A stretch of 64,000 nt of DNA, taken from positions 2,232,001 to 2,296,000 of the forward strand of contig JBKBNU010000001.1 of NCBI GenBank assembly GCA_046294845.1, in the 5' to 3' direction. Of this stretch, positions 36,299-44,703 are shown in pieces. The first letter of the stretch is position 1; each line of letters starts with the position of its first letter. The notes under the pieces are model-generated. The model made no database searches. It had not been told where the DNA came from and saw only the letters and a list, made by a program, of their open reading frames with translations. Source of the DNA: Micavibrio_C sp046294845. Its GTDB lineage: Bacteria > Pseudomonadota > Alphaproteobacteria > Micavibrionales > Micavibrionaceae. Both the position numbers and the translations under genes were made by a program.

Positions 36299-36790
36299 AT
36301 GACCGCCAGCGCCATAGCATCAATCACACTGACAGAACCCCTGAGCGTAGGGGCTGCTTCTGCTGGCTTTATGCAGCACGAATGCACGCAAGCCTTGCAT
36401 GATTTGAAGGATCATGGCCATTTTCAGCCTATTAATGACAACCAAGGCCCCTATAACATCCAGCTTTCACTGCAAAACGGCTATCTGGTCATGGACTTGC
36501 AAAATACGCTAACCAAACCCCTGCAGACCTTGGCCCTGTCATTACGGCCTTATCGTCGCGTTATACAGGACTATTTCCTGATGATCCGCAGCTATGAAGA
36601 AGCCCGTCTGACGGCCGGTCCTGAAAAACTGGAAGCTATTGATATGGGCCGCCGTGGTATCCATAACGAGGGCGCCCGTCTTTTTCAGGAAAGACTTGAA
36701 GATAAAATTGAAATGGATTTTGAAACCGCCCGAAAATTCTTTACTCTGATCTGCGTCCTGCACAGGACGGATATCAATCTGATGGGGTAA
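36299..36790 (+). CDS. UPF0262 family protein
   Basis: 163 residues. The C-terminal part YEEARLTAGPEKLEAIDMGR RGIHNEGARLFQERLEDKIE plus ARKFFTLICVLH is a near-verbatim match to UPF0262, a family known almost only from alphaproteobacteria and often located near murA. No function is established. AGGAG lies 10 bases before the ATG. Likely co-transcribed with murA and the esterase. Confidence 0.88.
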   Translation: MTASAIASITLTEPLSVGAASAGFMQHECTQALHDLKDHGHFQPINDNQGPYNIQLSLQNGYLVMDLQNTLTKPLQTLALSLRPYRRVIQDYFLMIRSYEEARLTAGPEKLEAIDMGRRGIHNEGARLFQERLEDKIEMDFETARKFFTLICVLHRTDINLMG

Positions 36791-36817
36791 CGCCCTTTTT
36801 ATTCTGGTGTAAAAAAC

Positions 36818-38335
36818 ATGACTGCGAACGGCATGCCCGATTTCGATCTTTGCGTCATTGGCGGCGGCATTAATGGTGCCGGCATAGCCCGTGATGCCGC
36901 CATGCGCGGTTTGAGCGTTCTACTGGTGGAGGCCCACGATCTGGCGGGGGCCACATCATCAGCCAGCACCAAATTGATCCATGGTGGCTTGCGCTATCTT
37001 GAAACCTATCAATTCCGTCTGGTCAGGGAGTCTTTACAAGAGCGTGAAGTCCTGATGAAGCTGGCTCCGCATATCATCAAGCCGCTTGATTTTGTGATGC
37101 CGCACACGGCAGATCTGCGCCCCGCATGGATGATCCGTTTGGGCTTGTTTATATATGACCATCTGGGTGGCAAGATTTCCCTGCCCCGTTCACGAGCTAC
37201 AGACTTTAAAAACGATCATTGCGGCCGCCCGTTAAAAGAGAATTATAAACACGGCTATCATTACAGTGATTGCTGGGTCGAGGATTCACGCCTTGTCGTT
37301 TTAAATGCTGTAAGCGCCGCCGAACATGGTGCACGTATCATGACCCGCACGGCCTGCATAGGCCTTGAACCATCTGCTGACAAATCATGCTGGAATGTAA
37401 GTTTACGCAACCTTCTCACTCAACAAGAAGGAAACTACACCGCACGCGCCGTTATCAACGCCACGGGACCATGGGTACGCAAATTTCTTGATGGCTGTAT
37501 GTTAAGCACGGGCGAGACCCCCAAAGTCCGTTTGGTCAAAGGCAGCCATATCATTCTGCCCAAGCTCTATGAGGGTAACCATACATACCTATTGCAACAG
37601 CCCGACCGCCGTATAGTGTTCGTCATCCCCTATGAAGGCCAATATACGCTTATTGGCACCACCGATGTTGAATATGACGGCGACCCTGCTGCTATCAATA
37701 TAGAAGAAAAAGAAGTCAGCTATCTGGTCAAGGCGGTGAATATGTATTTCCGCAGCCAGATCAGCCCCAAACATGTCTATTGGACCTATAGCGGCGTACG
37801 CCCGCTACTGGATGACGGGGATAGCAATGCCTCGAGCGTGACACGCGATTACAAGCTGGTAGCCGATCAATCGCACGGACCGTTGATTATATCCATCTTC
37901 GGCGGCAAACTTACAACCTATCGCAAGCTGGCCGAACATACGGTTGATATGCTGTTCAAACAGCAAGAATATAAATTTAAAAGCTGCAAAACCGATCAGG
38001 AAGCCCTGCCCGGCGGCAATATCGGTACAGGCATGGATAAATTTATCGCGACCAATGCCAAAAAATATCCATGGCTTGATGAAGCCTTGTGCCGCCGCTA
38101 CAGCCTGACCTATGGGACACGTATTCACGAGCTATTGAAAGACTGTCAGAGCCTTGCCGATCTGGGTGAGGATTTCGGCGATCAGGTTTATGAACGTGAA
38201 ATGGCTTATCTGACGAAGTATGAATGGGCCAAAAATCTGGATGATATCCTCTGGCGCCGGACAAAACTCGGGCTGCATATTTCCGAAGAAACCTATAATC
38301 GCCTGAATAATCACCAGATATTCAAGGCTGCCTAG
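36818..38335 (+). CDS. glpD: Aerobic glycerol-3-phosphate dehydrogenase
   Basis: 505 residues. The FAD-binding motif CVIGGGINGAGIARDAAMRG is at the N terminus, followed by SSASTKLIHGGLRYLE and RLVRESLQEREVL. The central DARCADE-like substrate region and the C-terminal alpha-glycerophosphate-oxidase-type domain (YEREMAYLTKYEWAKNLDDI) complete the family pattern. It oxidises glycerol-3-phosphate to dihydroxyacetone phosphate and feeds electrons to quinone at the inner membrane. glpK follows 28 bp downstream; no GlpF or GlpR is seen in the window. Confidence 0.96.
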   Translation: MTANGMPDFDLCVIGGGINGAGIARDAAMRGLSVLLVEAHDLAGATSSASTKLIHGGLRYLETYQFRLVRESLQEREVLMKLAPHIIKPLDFVMPHTADLRPAWMIRLGLFIYDHLGGKISLPRSRATDFKNDHCGRPLKENYKHGYHYSDCWVEDSRLVVLNAVSAAEHGARIMTRTACIGLEPSADKSCWNVSLRNLLTQQEGNYTARAVINATGPWVRKFLDGCMLSTGETPKVRLVKGSHIILPKLYEGNHTYLLQQPDRRIVFVIPYEGQYTLIGTTDVEYDGDPAAINIEEKEVSYLVKAVNMYFRSQISPKHVYWTYSGVRPLLDDGDSNASSVTRDYKLVADQSHGPLIISIFGGKLTTYRKLAEHTVDMLFKQQEYKFKSCKTDQEALPGGNIGTGMDKFIATNAKKYPWLDEALCRRYSLTYGTRIHELLKDCQSLADLGEDFGDQVYEREMAYLTKYEWAKNLDDILWRRTKLGLHISEETYNRLNNHQIFKAA

Positions 38336-38363
38336 AATAACCCGTCAACAGGAGGCAACTGTT

Positions 38364-39854
38364 ATGAGTTCGCTATTACTGGCTATTGATCAAGGCACTA
38401 CCAGTTCCCGTGCCATCCTGTTTTCCGTGCAAGGTGATATCAGGGCCATAAGGCAAAAAGAACTCACCCTGCATTATCCGCATAACGGATGGGTCGAACA
38501 AAATGCCCGCGACATCTGGAACGATACGTTATGGGCTTGCCGGGCGGTGATGGATGACGCCGGTCAGGATGCCGCCCACATCGCCACGATTGGCATTACC
38601 AACCAGCGTGAAACAACGATTATCTGGAACCGGCATACAGGTGAACCTGTTTACAATGCCATTGTCTGGCAGGATCGCCGCACCGCCGATCTTTGTGCTG
38701 CACTAAAAAGCCAGGGGCATGAGAAAACGATTACTGCCAAAACAGGCCTGTTGCTCGACCCCTATTTCTCGGCCACCAAAATTGCATGGATTCTTGATAA
38801 CGTTGAGGGCGCCCGTGCTCTTGCAGAAAAAGGTGATCTGGCTTTTGGCACACCCGATTGCTATCTGCTATGGAAGCTGACCCAAGGTAAAGTCCACAAG
38901 ACCGATGCCACCAATGCTTCCCGCACCATGATCTTCAATATCTGCACGCAGGATTGGGATGATGAATTACTGGCGTTGTTCAACATTCCCCGCTCCCTGC
39001 TGCCGCAGGTTTGTGATAACGCCCATGATTTCGGCACAAGCGATCCGGCGCTGCTGGGCCGCCCCTTGACCATCGGCGGCATGGCCGGTGACCAGCAAGC
39101 CGCCCTGATTGGCCAAGCCTGTTTTGAAACAGGTATGGTAAAATCCACTTATGGCACGGGCTGCTTTGCCCTGATGAATATAGGCGATGTTTTCCGTGAA
39201 TCGCAAAACCGCCTGCTGACGACACAAGCCTACCGCCTGCAGGGACAATCCACCTATGCCATAGAAGGATCGATCTTTGTCGCTGGCGCCGCCATCCAAT
39301 GGTTGCGCGATGGCTTGCATCTGTTCAAGAATGCTGCCGAAAGCGAAGCGCTTGCCACCGCTGTTGCCGATACAAACGGCGTTTACTTCGTCCCCGCCTT
39401 CACCGGTCTGGGGGCGCCTTACTGGAACCCGCACGCCCGTGCCGCGATTTCGGGATTAACCCGTGAATCCCATGCAGGCCATATCGTACGCGCCACCCTC
39501 GAGGCGCAAGCCTACCAGACACGCGATCTGATGATGGCGATGAAAGCCGATACAAAGACAGTCCCCGCTGTCATTCGTGCCGATGGCGGCCTAGTGAACA
39601 ACCGGTTTGTTTGCCAGTTTATCGCCGACATACTGGACACACCGCTTGATATCCCCGTTGTCACCGAAACCACAGCCTTGGGTGCCGCCTATCTGGCAGG
39701 ATTGCAGGTAGGCCTCTACCAAGGACTTGATGACATTACTACCCGCTGGCGTTCCGATCGCCGCCACCAGCCCGTCATGGACGATAAGGCCAGGGAAAGC
39801 CTGTATCACGGCTGGCAAAAAGCCCTTCAAGCCGTCCTGACCCAAAGCCAATAA
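38364..39854 (+). CDS. glpK: Glycerol kinase
   Basis: 496 residues of the FGGY family. AIDQGTTSSRAILFSVQG is the ATP-binding start; GWVEQNARDIW, TNQRETTIIWNRHTGEP, MAGDQQAALIGQ and STYGTGCFALMN follow, with the C-terminal FGGY-type signature near VRATLEAQAYQTRDLM. It phosphorylates glycerol to glycerol-3-phosphate, the substrate of GlpD encoded just upstream. AGGAGG precedes the ATG. Normal length. Confidence 0.97.
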   Translation: MSSLLLAIDQGTTSSRAILFSVQGDIRAIRQKELTLHYPHNGWVEQNARDIWNDTLWACRAVMDDAGQDAAHIATIGITNQRETTIIWNRHTGEPVYNAIVWQDRRTADLCAALKSQGHEKTITAKTGLLLDPYFSATKIAWILDNVEGARALAEKGDLAFGTPDCYLLWKLTQGKVHKTDATNASRTMIFNICTQDWDDELLALFNIPRSLLPQVCDNAHDFGTSDPALLGRPLTIGGMAGDQQAALIGQACFETGMVKSTYGTGCFALMNIGDVFRESQNRLLTTQAYRLQGQSTYAIEGSIFVAGAAIQWLRDGLHLFKNAAESEALATAVADTNGVYFVPAFTGLGAPYWNPHARAAISGLTRESHAGHIVRATLEAQAYQTRDLMMAMKADTKTVPAVIRADGGLVNNRFVCQFIADILDTPLDIPVVTETTALGAAYLAGLQVGLYQGLDDITTRWRSDRRHQPVMDDKARESLYHGWQKALQAVLTQSQ

Positions 39855-40007
39855 TTTACATAAATATCAATCATTTAAGCTTCAAAGGACCCGCCTTTCC
39901 CCTCTATCAGGCCAAAAAAGTGTTTGCATGGGCGGGATGACAGGTATTAGATGTCTGATAAGCATATAAAAAACGATAATAAAACGATTACAGGGAAGGT
40001 TTATCTC

Positions 40008-41135
40008 ATGTCCTCTTTGATCCAAAGAGCCCGCCGCTCTTTTACAGCCGTAGCGGCAGGAACCACACTGGCCGTTGCTGTTGGTCTGGCACAAGCGCAA
40101 GCGGCACCCATATACCAATTCATTCAGCCCCCTGAAGGCCTGCCCGATAACTGCCTGCCCTTCAACAAAACAAAGACGCTACCCGCAGGGCCCTATAACA
40201 AGGTTCTTGAAAAGGTGAAAGCCCAGCTGGAAAACTATTCCGGCTTCAAGAAAATTTTTGACGGTGCCAAGGCAGGCGGCATGAATGTTGAAGGCTTGTG
40301 TGTTGCCCCGTTGCCATTGACAGGAGGATTAACCCCCTTCCACGAAAGAAGCCGCGCCTTCATCATTAATGTGCAAAGCCCTTATACCAATGACCGCCCC
40401 GCCCCGATGAAACCGGAAGATGTCATGGAAATTATTGAAGGCGGAACGGCAAGCTATGCCGCCAGCATTCTGGCACAACTGCAAGCGCAAAGTCTGGCCT
40501 CCCCCTCCTCGCCGCTTTACGATCTGCGACACGATTTTGAAACGTTGACACTGATCAATACGCTGGTTGCTGCCCATGCGATTGCAGAAAACATCCTGTT
40601 CGCCGCCGAAGCCGCCGGTGATGACAAGGATAACGGCAGCATCAGCTATATCTATAATGTGATGCCTACCAGAGTTCAGGAAATATCCGACCTTCACGCC
40701 AAGGCCCTTGTGGCCAAAGCCGAGGGCCGCAGCCTGACACAGGCAGAGCGTGACAGTTTCCGCATGACCATCACAGAAATCATGATGAAAGACCCGCAAA
40801 CCAGAGCAAAGTCAGCACAGGCCTCTGCATCATTGATTGGCGCCCTGACAGAGGACAAGCTTAAAAATGACATTGCAAACGGACAGCCTCTCGCCCTGCC
40901 AGTGAGCGAGCCCTATAGCGCTGGCAAAGCCAAAGAAACAACAAGCGCCTTGGGTAACAGCGCGCAACTGGGCCGTGCCATTGATAGCTACAAAGCTTAC
41001 TGGGACGCCCGTGCCGCAGAAGATCCGGCGCAAACCTATAAACAGCAACTACAAGAGTTACAACAAAGCATGCTCGATCAAGCCCGCCAATATCTGCGTC
41101 AACAACCATCGGGCGCCACACCCCGCCCGCGTTGA
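40008..41135 (+). CDS. Secreted protein of unknown function, helical
   Basis: 375 residues from ATG 40008 with GGGAAGG at good spacing; an upstream in-frame ATG at 39951 would hide the signal peptide. The signal peptide ends at AQAAP. The mature protein is mainly helical (DLRHDFETLTLINTLVAAHA IAENILFAAEAAG) with a Gln-rich coiled C terminus (YKQQLQELQQSMLDQARQYL). Two cysteines near the N terminus. Unrecognised. It is the last gene before a strong terminator and the mobile region, and its codon use matches the core genes. Confidence 0.7.
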   Translation: MSSLIQRARRSFTAVAAGTTLAVAVGLAQAQAAPIYQFIQPPEGLPDNCLPFNKTKTLPAGPYNKVLEKVKAQLENYSGFKKIFDGAKAGGMNVEGLCVAPLPLTGGLTPFHERSRAFIINVQSPYTNDRPAPMKPEDVMEIIEGGTASYAASILAQLQAQSLASPSSPLYDLRHDFETLTLINTLVAAHAIAENILFAAEAAGDDKDNGSISYIYNVMPTRVQEISDLHAKALVAKAEGRSLTQAERDSFRMTITEIMMKDPQTRAKSAQASASLIGALTEDKLKNDIANGQPLALPVSEPYSAGKAKETTSALGNSAQLGRAIDSYKAYWDARAAEDPAQTYKQQLQELQQSMLDQARQYLRQQPSGATPRPR

Positions 41136-41166
41136 TGGACGATGGATTAAAGCCCTAAGAAACAAC

Positions 41167-41195
41167 AAAGCCCCGACGATGTGCGGGGCTTTTTG
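41167..41195 (+). terminator. Rho-independent terminator at the edge of the mobile region
   Basis: AAAGCCCCG (41167-41175) pairs with CGGGGCTTT (41184-41192) around an eight-base loop and is followed by TTGTT. It closes the plus-strand gene ending at 41135. Confidence 0.9.
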
Positions 41196-41308
41196 TTAAG
41201 GGAAGAATTGTTTTGCTAGGGCTGCTTCAAAATACTGTATCTGATATTAACTTTCCCTTTCTTTATAATTCATACAGAAGATGATAATAATAAAACTGCT
41301 CTTGATGT

Positions 41309-41545
41309 CTAAAGCAACCTACAGGCGGAAATCCTTTTGGCAGGGTTACAATATTCACCACTACTTGAAGGGTCAACAAATCCCCCAAGGAAAAGTCCTC
41401 CCGTATCAGAATCTAGGTAATATCCTCTAAGTGCTGTCTCAAAGGAGTAGGTTAACTCTTGATCAGCAAAATTCGGAGACCCAACCCATGAAACAAAGCT
41501 ATTTCCCTCAGAAATAAGAAGTTTTTTAAATTCATTGCTTGCCAT
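41309..41545 (-). pseudogene. Truncated copy of the serralysin/RTX protein N terminus
   Basis: 78 codons. The first 64 match the start of the 1776-residue protein encoded at 51687-57017 with only a few differences (GSPNFADQELTY versus GSPIFADHELTY), and then the frame runs into 14 unrelated residues and a stop. The zinc site and all repeats are absent, so it cannot be a protease. It marks a recombination breakpoint after the Ser-Gly-Glu-Tyr codons (41351). Confidence 0.85.
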
Positions 41546-41619
41546 TTTTCTTCCCTTCTTCCTCCTCCCAATTTTTTTGCTGTTCTTTATATGTTTGGTC
41601 CAAATTTGGATATGCTGGG
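41351..41619. repeat. Duplicated block, copy of 56823-57091
   Basis: About 269 bp colinear with 56823-57091 at a constant offset of 15472, with scattered substitutions. It covers the start of the protease gene and the end of the gene upstream of it. The partner copy lies in the intact element. Confidence 0.85.
41532..41619 (-). pseudogene. C-terminal remnant of the 57004-57414 gene
   Basis: In frame on the minus strand this gives SPAYPNLDQTYKEQQKNWEE followed by EEGKKNGKQ and TGA, matching the last 29 residues of the TM protein at 57004-57414 (SPAYPELDQTYKEQQKNWEE). Upstream the similarity stops abruptly and a different small gene begins. The stop overlaps the truncated protease start, as in the intact copy. 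Confidence 0.8.
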
Positions 41620-41790
41620 CTAGCCTAGCTCCTCAACATCTGAGGGCTCATCTAGAAAACTATATGTAACCGCGTACCGATCATCGATAGAGTTCAAAAT
41701 TACTTCGGGCACAAGAACTAGATCGCCATTGATATCTAGGGAGGCCTCGATATAATCGTACAAAAAGTCTGAACCGTTCAGATATGACAT
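41620..41790 (-). CDS. Small acidic protein of 56 residues
   Basis: ATG at 41788-41790 preceded by GGGGGAG. The product is acidic (SDFLYDYIEASLDINGDLVL ... DEPSDVEELG), with no signal peptide or TM. It has no counterpart in the neighbouring element. It lies 24 bp after the secreted-protein gene and immediately before the protease-region remnants, in the same orientation. Unknown function; it is short, so its status as a gene rests on the ribosome site and packing. Confidence 0.5.
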   Translation of the reverse strand: MSYLNGSDFLYDYIEASLDINGDLVLVPEVILNSIDDRYAVTYSFLDEPSDVEELG

Positions 41791-41814
41791 ACACTCCCCC
41801 TATGCTTTATCATT

Positions 41815-42483
41815 TTAGTATCGTATTTGTGATTTGATATAATCACGCAATCTAACCTTCTGAGTTTCGGCATCCTCATCAATTTGAATAGCACGGGGCT
41901 TGCCAATATATCGATACATATCAAATACAGGCATATCTGCACGCCAGTGTGTTAATGAAATTGCTGTGTGCGATGATCTCGTATCCTTTGTATAGTTTGT
42001 GCTAATAGCAAAGTAAGCAACGAGAGTTCCCTTTTTCTTGATCAGGGAGTTTCTCTTCTCAAGCTGCTTGGCATCAAGATAATCCATCACAATAACTTCT
42101 TGATTTTCCCTGTTGTAGCAATTCGGCAACGGCAACTCGTCTCTCTTATGATATCTATCTGTGTAGATTTCTTTCAGCAAAGATTCTATATTCGCTTTTC
42201 TCAAGGGCTCTGGAAAAAGCGCCTGAAATTTCTCTCCCGCATCGTAGTTTGGTAGGACGTTGACAAGAATCAGAACTCTTTCAACATGATCAAAAACCGG
42301 ATCAAGTGGTAGTTTTCTGGCACAGATAGCAAATTCGCCTTCGGCCAATTCTTTCTTCTGATGACGCTTACCAAATGACTCATCCTGCGCCTGCGCTGTC
42401 ACAGGCATCAGTACAGCCCCTGTCATGATCAGGGCGCATAAAATTGCACAAGAAACTTTCTTTATTGAACGAACCTTCATCAT
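41815..42483 (-). CDS. Secreted protein of unknown function (mobile element cargo)
   Basis: 222 residues from the ATG at 42481-42483, which has GGAGG seven bases upstream; upstream in-frame starts overlap that site. A signal peptide (VSCAILCALIMTGAVLM, cleavage near AQAQD) precedes a soluble domain of about 185 residues with charged helices and two Cys (FAICARK, LPNCYN). No motif is recognised. Its leader and promoter region is nearly identical to that of the unrelated gene at 57004-57414, so the two cargo genes have been swapped behind a shared control region. Confidence 0.65.
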   Translation of the reverse strand: MMKVRSIKKVSCAILCALIMTGAVLMPVTAQAQDESFGKRHQKKELAEGEFAICARKLPLDPVFDHVERVLILVNVLPNYDAGEKFQALFPEPLRKANIESLLKEIYTDRYHKRDELPLPNCYNRENQEVIVMDYLDAKQLEKRNSLIKKKGTLVAYFAISTNYTKDTRSSHTAISLTHWRADMPVFDMYRYIGKPRAIQIDEDAETQKVRLRDYIKSQIRY

Positions 42484-42628
42484 CCCCATCCCTCCGGCCA
42501 TTGGGCATTTAAAACAACAGCCGGATTATACCCCAATCCAAGATATCCTTGCAGACCCCGATATATCTAAAATTTTAGGTAATCCGTCTATTCTAGGTTG
42601 TACCTGTTTAACGACAGGTTAAATGGCT
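42478..42628. repeat. Shared control region, copy of 57409-57559
   Basis: 151 bp, about 96 percent identical by eye to 57409-57559 (offset 14931). Read on the minus strand it carries a hairpin ACCTGT/ACAGGT (42602-42607 with 42614-42619), a TATAAT box (42525-42530) and the ribosome site GGAGG before the ATG. A clear -35 box is not seen. It drives different genes in the two elements. Confidence 0.8.
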
Positions 42629-42685
42629 TATTACTCATCTATTTCAAACCGTTAGGATTGGGATTTTATCGCTTAGACAGGATTC

Positions 42686-43944
42686 TTAGCCTCATGCAGA
42701 ACTTACGCTGAAACCTGAAACGAGACTTTATCAAGTGCCTTTTGTAGAGTTTCCAACCCGTACCCGTTGCCATAGTGATCATGGACATCTGATGATTGAT
42801 GCCCCGTAAGAGTCATGGCTATTGATCGCTCAACACCCGCCTTTCTTAGACCGTCAATAAACGTGTGTCGCAAGCTATGGAAGCAAATGCCTTCTCTGGT
42901 CAGCCCTAACGTGTTCAAGACACGGCGGAACCTTTTGGAGAAGGGTGCAGAAAGGCTATCATTAACGCCTTCCTTCAAGTCAGGAAAAAGCCTTGCCTCT
43001 TCCTGCATTTTCAACGCTTCCCAATACTCAAGTATTCCCGCCTCGATAAGCTTGTGGTGGATAGGAATCAAGCGGGTACTTGATGATGTCTTGAGGCGTT
43101 TACTGCCACTATCATTCACATCGAAAATCCAGACACCATCCTCCTGTCGGATATCGTCCAATTCAAGCTGGCAGATTTCATTAAGGCGCATCCCTGAATA
43201 AAGGCCAATAAGCGGTATCCAGTACAAGGCATCTTTTACAAGGCACTCTCCTGTCTCAAAGCGTTCTGACCATTTTTTACCCTTGCAGCCCGCATAGAGC
43301 GGGGAGTCAAACAAAACCCTGATTTCTTCTGGTTTAAAAGATGATCGCCTGTTAGCTGTTGCCTTCTGTCCTTTGATAGCCAACCCTGAAAATGGGTTCT
43401 TGCCCGTGTAAAAACCATTGCGCTCTGCCCAATAAAAGAGGCTTCGCATATTTCCAAGGCGCGTATTGATGGTTTTAAAGTGCAGTTTTTGCATTTCCTC
43501 GCATTCATCCTGCGCGAAGCTATTCAAGCTTTGTTCCTTCATACGCTTTTTTGCATGGGCGGGCATTCTCAGTAATGCCGCCTTGAAGGCTTGCGCCTCT
43601 GATATACCAATTTCATCTATCCCTCTGTCGCCCTGCAATTCTGTGAAGAGCACGAAAGTTGAGCGTTTTTGTTCCAATGTTTTAGGGGCATCGGAACGGC
43701 AATCAGCCAAGTATTTTCCTACGATTTCAGAAAGTAATGGCGATGCTGTTTTAGGCCTGATTTTTGACTCTGGAAGCGCCTTAAAATGTGAAGGTGCTCT
43801 GTGTGGCAAGCTGTCTTTGAGCCCTTTCAGCGACTCCATAGCGGCCAGAATAGGGCCTTGTGGAGACATATTGGCAGTCAGCGCCGCCAGCTCTTGTTCA
43901 AGAGAATCCAGAATTCTTTTTTCGGCTTGGTTAATCTGGGCAGC
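42686..43944. repeat. Long direct repeat, identical copy of 57628-58886
   Basis: About 1259 bp covering integrase codons for roughly residues 50-462 and a little downstream sequence. The copy at 57628-58886 (offset 14942) appears identical. The repeat ends sharply at GGGCAGC; beyond it the two genes differ until the att flank (from 44149). Confidence 0.9.
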
Positions 43945-44091
43945 TCTTATCCTCGCCTCGGTCCTGTCGTCTTCCCGCAGGGCTATAATGATTTCCCTGA
44001 TAGGAAGTACCCCGTGAAGTTTACGGGGAACGGCTGAGCGGTAATAAAGATGGCCCTTACGGGAATAGAGATGACGTTCCAAAGCCTTCAT
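42703..44091 (-). CDS. Tyrosine-type site-specific integrase (distal element)
   Basis: 462 residues. The N-terminal part RHLYSRKGHLYYRSAVPRKL is the DUF6538-like start frequent in tRNA-targeting integrases; a SAM-like core-binding domain follows. The catalytic domain shows LYSGMRLNEICQLELDD (Arg I), FHSLRHTFIDGLR (His-x-x-Arg), LTGHQSSDVHDHY (His and the nucleophile Tyr). All active-site residues are intact. It is oriented away from a tRNA-Phe 3'-end fragment at 44188-44212, the position an integrase has beside its att site. From residue 50 onward it is identical to the integrase at 57645-59048. Confidence 0.95.
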   Translation of the reverse strand: MKALERHLYSRKGHLYYRSAVPRKLHGVLPIREIIIALREDDRTEARIRAAQINQAEKRILDSLEQELAALTANMSPQGPILAAMESLKGLKDSLPHRAPSHFKALPESKIRPKTASPLLSEIVGKYLADCRSDAPKTLEQKRSTFVLFTELQGDRGIDEIGISEAQAFKAALLRMPAHAKKRMKEQSLNSFAQDECEEMQKLHFKTINTRLGNMRSLFYWAERNGFYTGKNPFSGLAIKGQKATANRRSSFKPEEIRVLFDSPLYAGCKGKKWSERFETGECLVKDALYWIPLIGLYSGMRLNEICQLELDDIRQEDGVWIFDVNDSGSKRLKTSSSTRLIPIHHKLIEAGILEYWEALKMQEEARLFPDLKEGVNDSLSAPFSKRFRRVLNTLGLTREGICFHSLRHTFIDGLRKAGVERSIAMTLTGHQSSDVHDHYGNGYGLETLQKALDKVSFQVSA

Positions 44092-44148
44092 GCTGTAACA
44101 CCTGCTGTAGCAAAAGTGAGCGGGGTGTATTTTGAAGATGGAAATTGT

Positions 44149-44212
44149 CTTGGAGTTTCAATCCCTCGGAACGAAGTGGAGAGGGAATGGTGCCTAAGGC
44201 CGGAATCGAACC
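44149..44212. repeat. att flank and 25-bp tRNA-Phe 3'-end copy between the two elements
   Basis: 44188-44212 repeats exactly the 3' end of tRNA-Phe (59130-59154), including the CCA. The adjacent 44149-44187 also matches 59091-59129 except for a few bases. This is the attachment core generated when one element integrated next to another; beyond 44212 the tRNA sequence is not continued. Confidence 0.85.
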
Positions 44213-44215
44213 CCC

Positions 44216-44246
44216 GAACTCTCCGCTTATAAAAAGCTCCGAGTTC
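44216..44246. other. 31-bp dyad at the far end of the element
   Basis: GAACTC (44216-44221) with GAGTTC (44241-44246), and inside it GCTT (44225-44228) with AAGC (44234-44237), separated on both sides by TCC. It begins four bases from the att core. Suitable positions for a recombination-directionality or integrase arm site, or a transcription stop between elements. The rest of 44247-44612 is A+T-rich and holds no gene that I can support. Confidence 0.55.
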
Positions 44247-44625
44247 TCCGACACTTAAGGCTGATATTTTCTTAATTGAGCACGTTTAATAGAGAAAATG
44301 TAACACAGAATTGTAACAACCACAAACAATCCAACGAAGAAATTCTAAAGTGAATCTGCTCTAACGTGGATTTAAATAACGACAGGGGGGAGGAAAAATT
44401 GAGCGTTTATCTTCTTCAGGTATACACACCCATACACAGCGACTAAAGATTTTCAAAGTGAGCTCATCGCTCTCGATTAAAGAACTGCAGTGATTTGAAA
44501 TGTATATCCTCAAAAACAATGTGCTTTATGGTAATTTTTTAGGAATACCTATGAATTACCTATTAATAGGATTTAGGCTCATATAACTCCCCTAGATTTT
44601 AATTATCCCTTTTTGGAGAAACCTT

Positions 44626-44703
44626 ATGCTAGAATGGAGCAATCATCACTTCTTTATTCTATCACTGCGCTTTCTAAGCGCATACGATTTCGGTTTTATA
44701 TGA
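44626..44703 (+). CDS. Possible 25-residue leader peptide coupled to the response regulator
   Basis: ATG at 44626 preceded by GGAGAA five bases upstream. The peptide is rich in Phe, Leu and Ser (SNHHFFILSLRFLSAYDFGF). Its TGA overlaps the ATG of the regulator at 44700 as ATGA, while the regulator itself has no good ribosome site. The arrangement indicates translational coupling rather than a longer regulator. Confidence 0.5.
   Translation: MLEWSNHHFFILSLRFLSAYDFGFI

Larger units (their letters stand above)
41197..44212. mobile_element. Remnant of a second integrative element, stacked next to the first
   Basis: Holds an integrase with adjoining att core (44188-44212), one secreted-protein gene, a small gene and truncated copies of two genes that are intact in the neighbouring element. 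Three blocks are colinear with the neighbour: 41351-41619, 42478-42628 and 42686-44212. I found no third copy of the 25-bp att core on the left side, so the left end is probably lost; its true position lies somewhere between the terminator at 41195 and the truncated gene at 41309. Confidence 0.6.

Noticed and set aside
42600..42621. Integrase terminator formed by ACCTGT/ACAGGT
   Set aside because: The stem is only six pairs and no T run follows on the minus strand; it is kept as a hairpin in the shared control region instead.
44188..44261. A second tRNA gene of about 74 nt beginning with the tRNA-Phe-like 3' end
   Set aside because: Only the 25-bp 3' end matches a tRNA. The T stem then mismatches, there is no proper D arm or seven-base anticodon loop, and the dyad at 44216-44246 explains the apparent folding.
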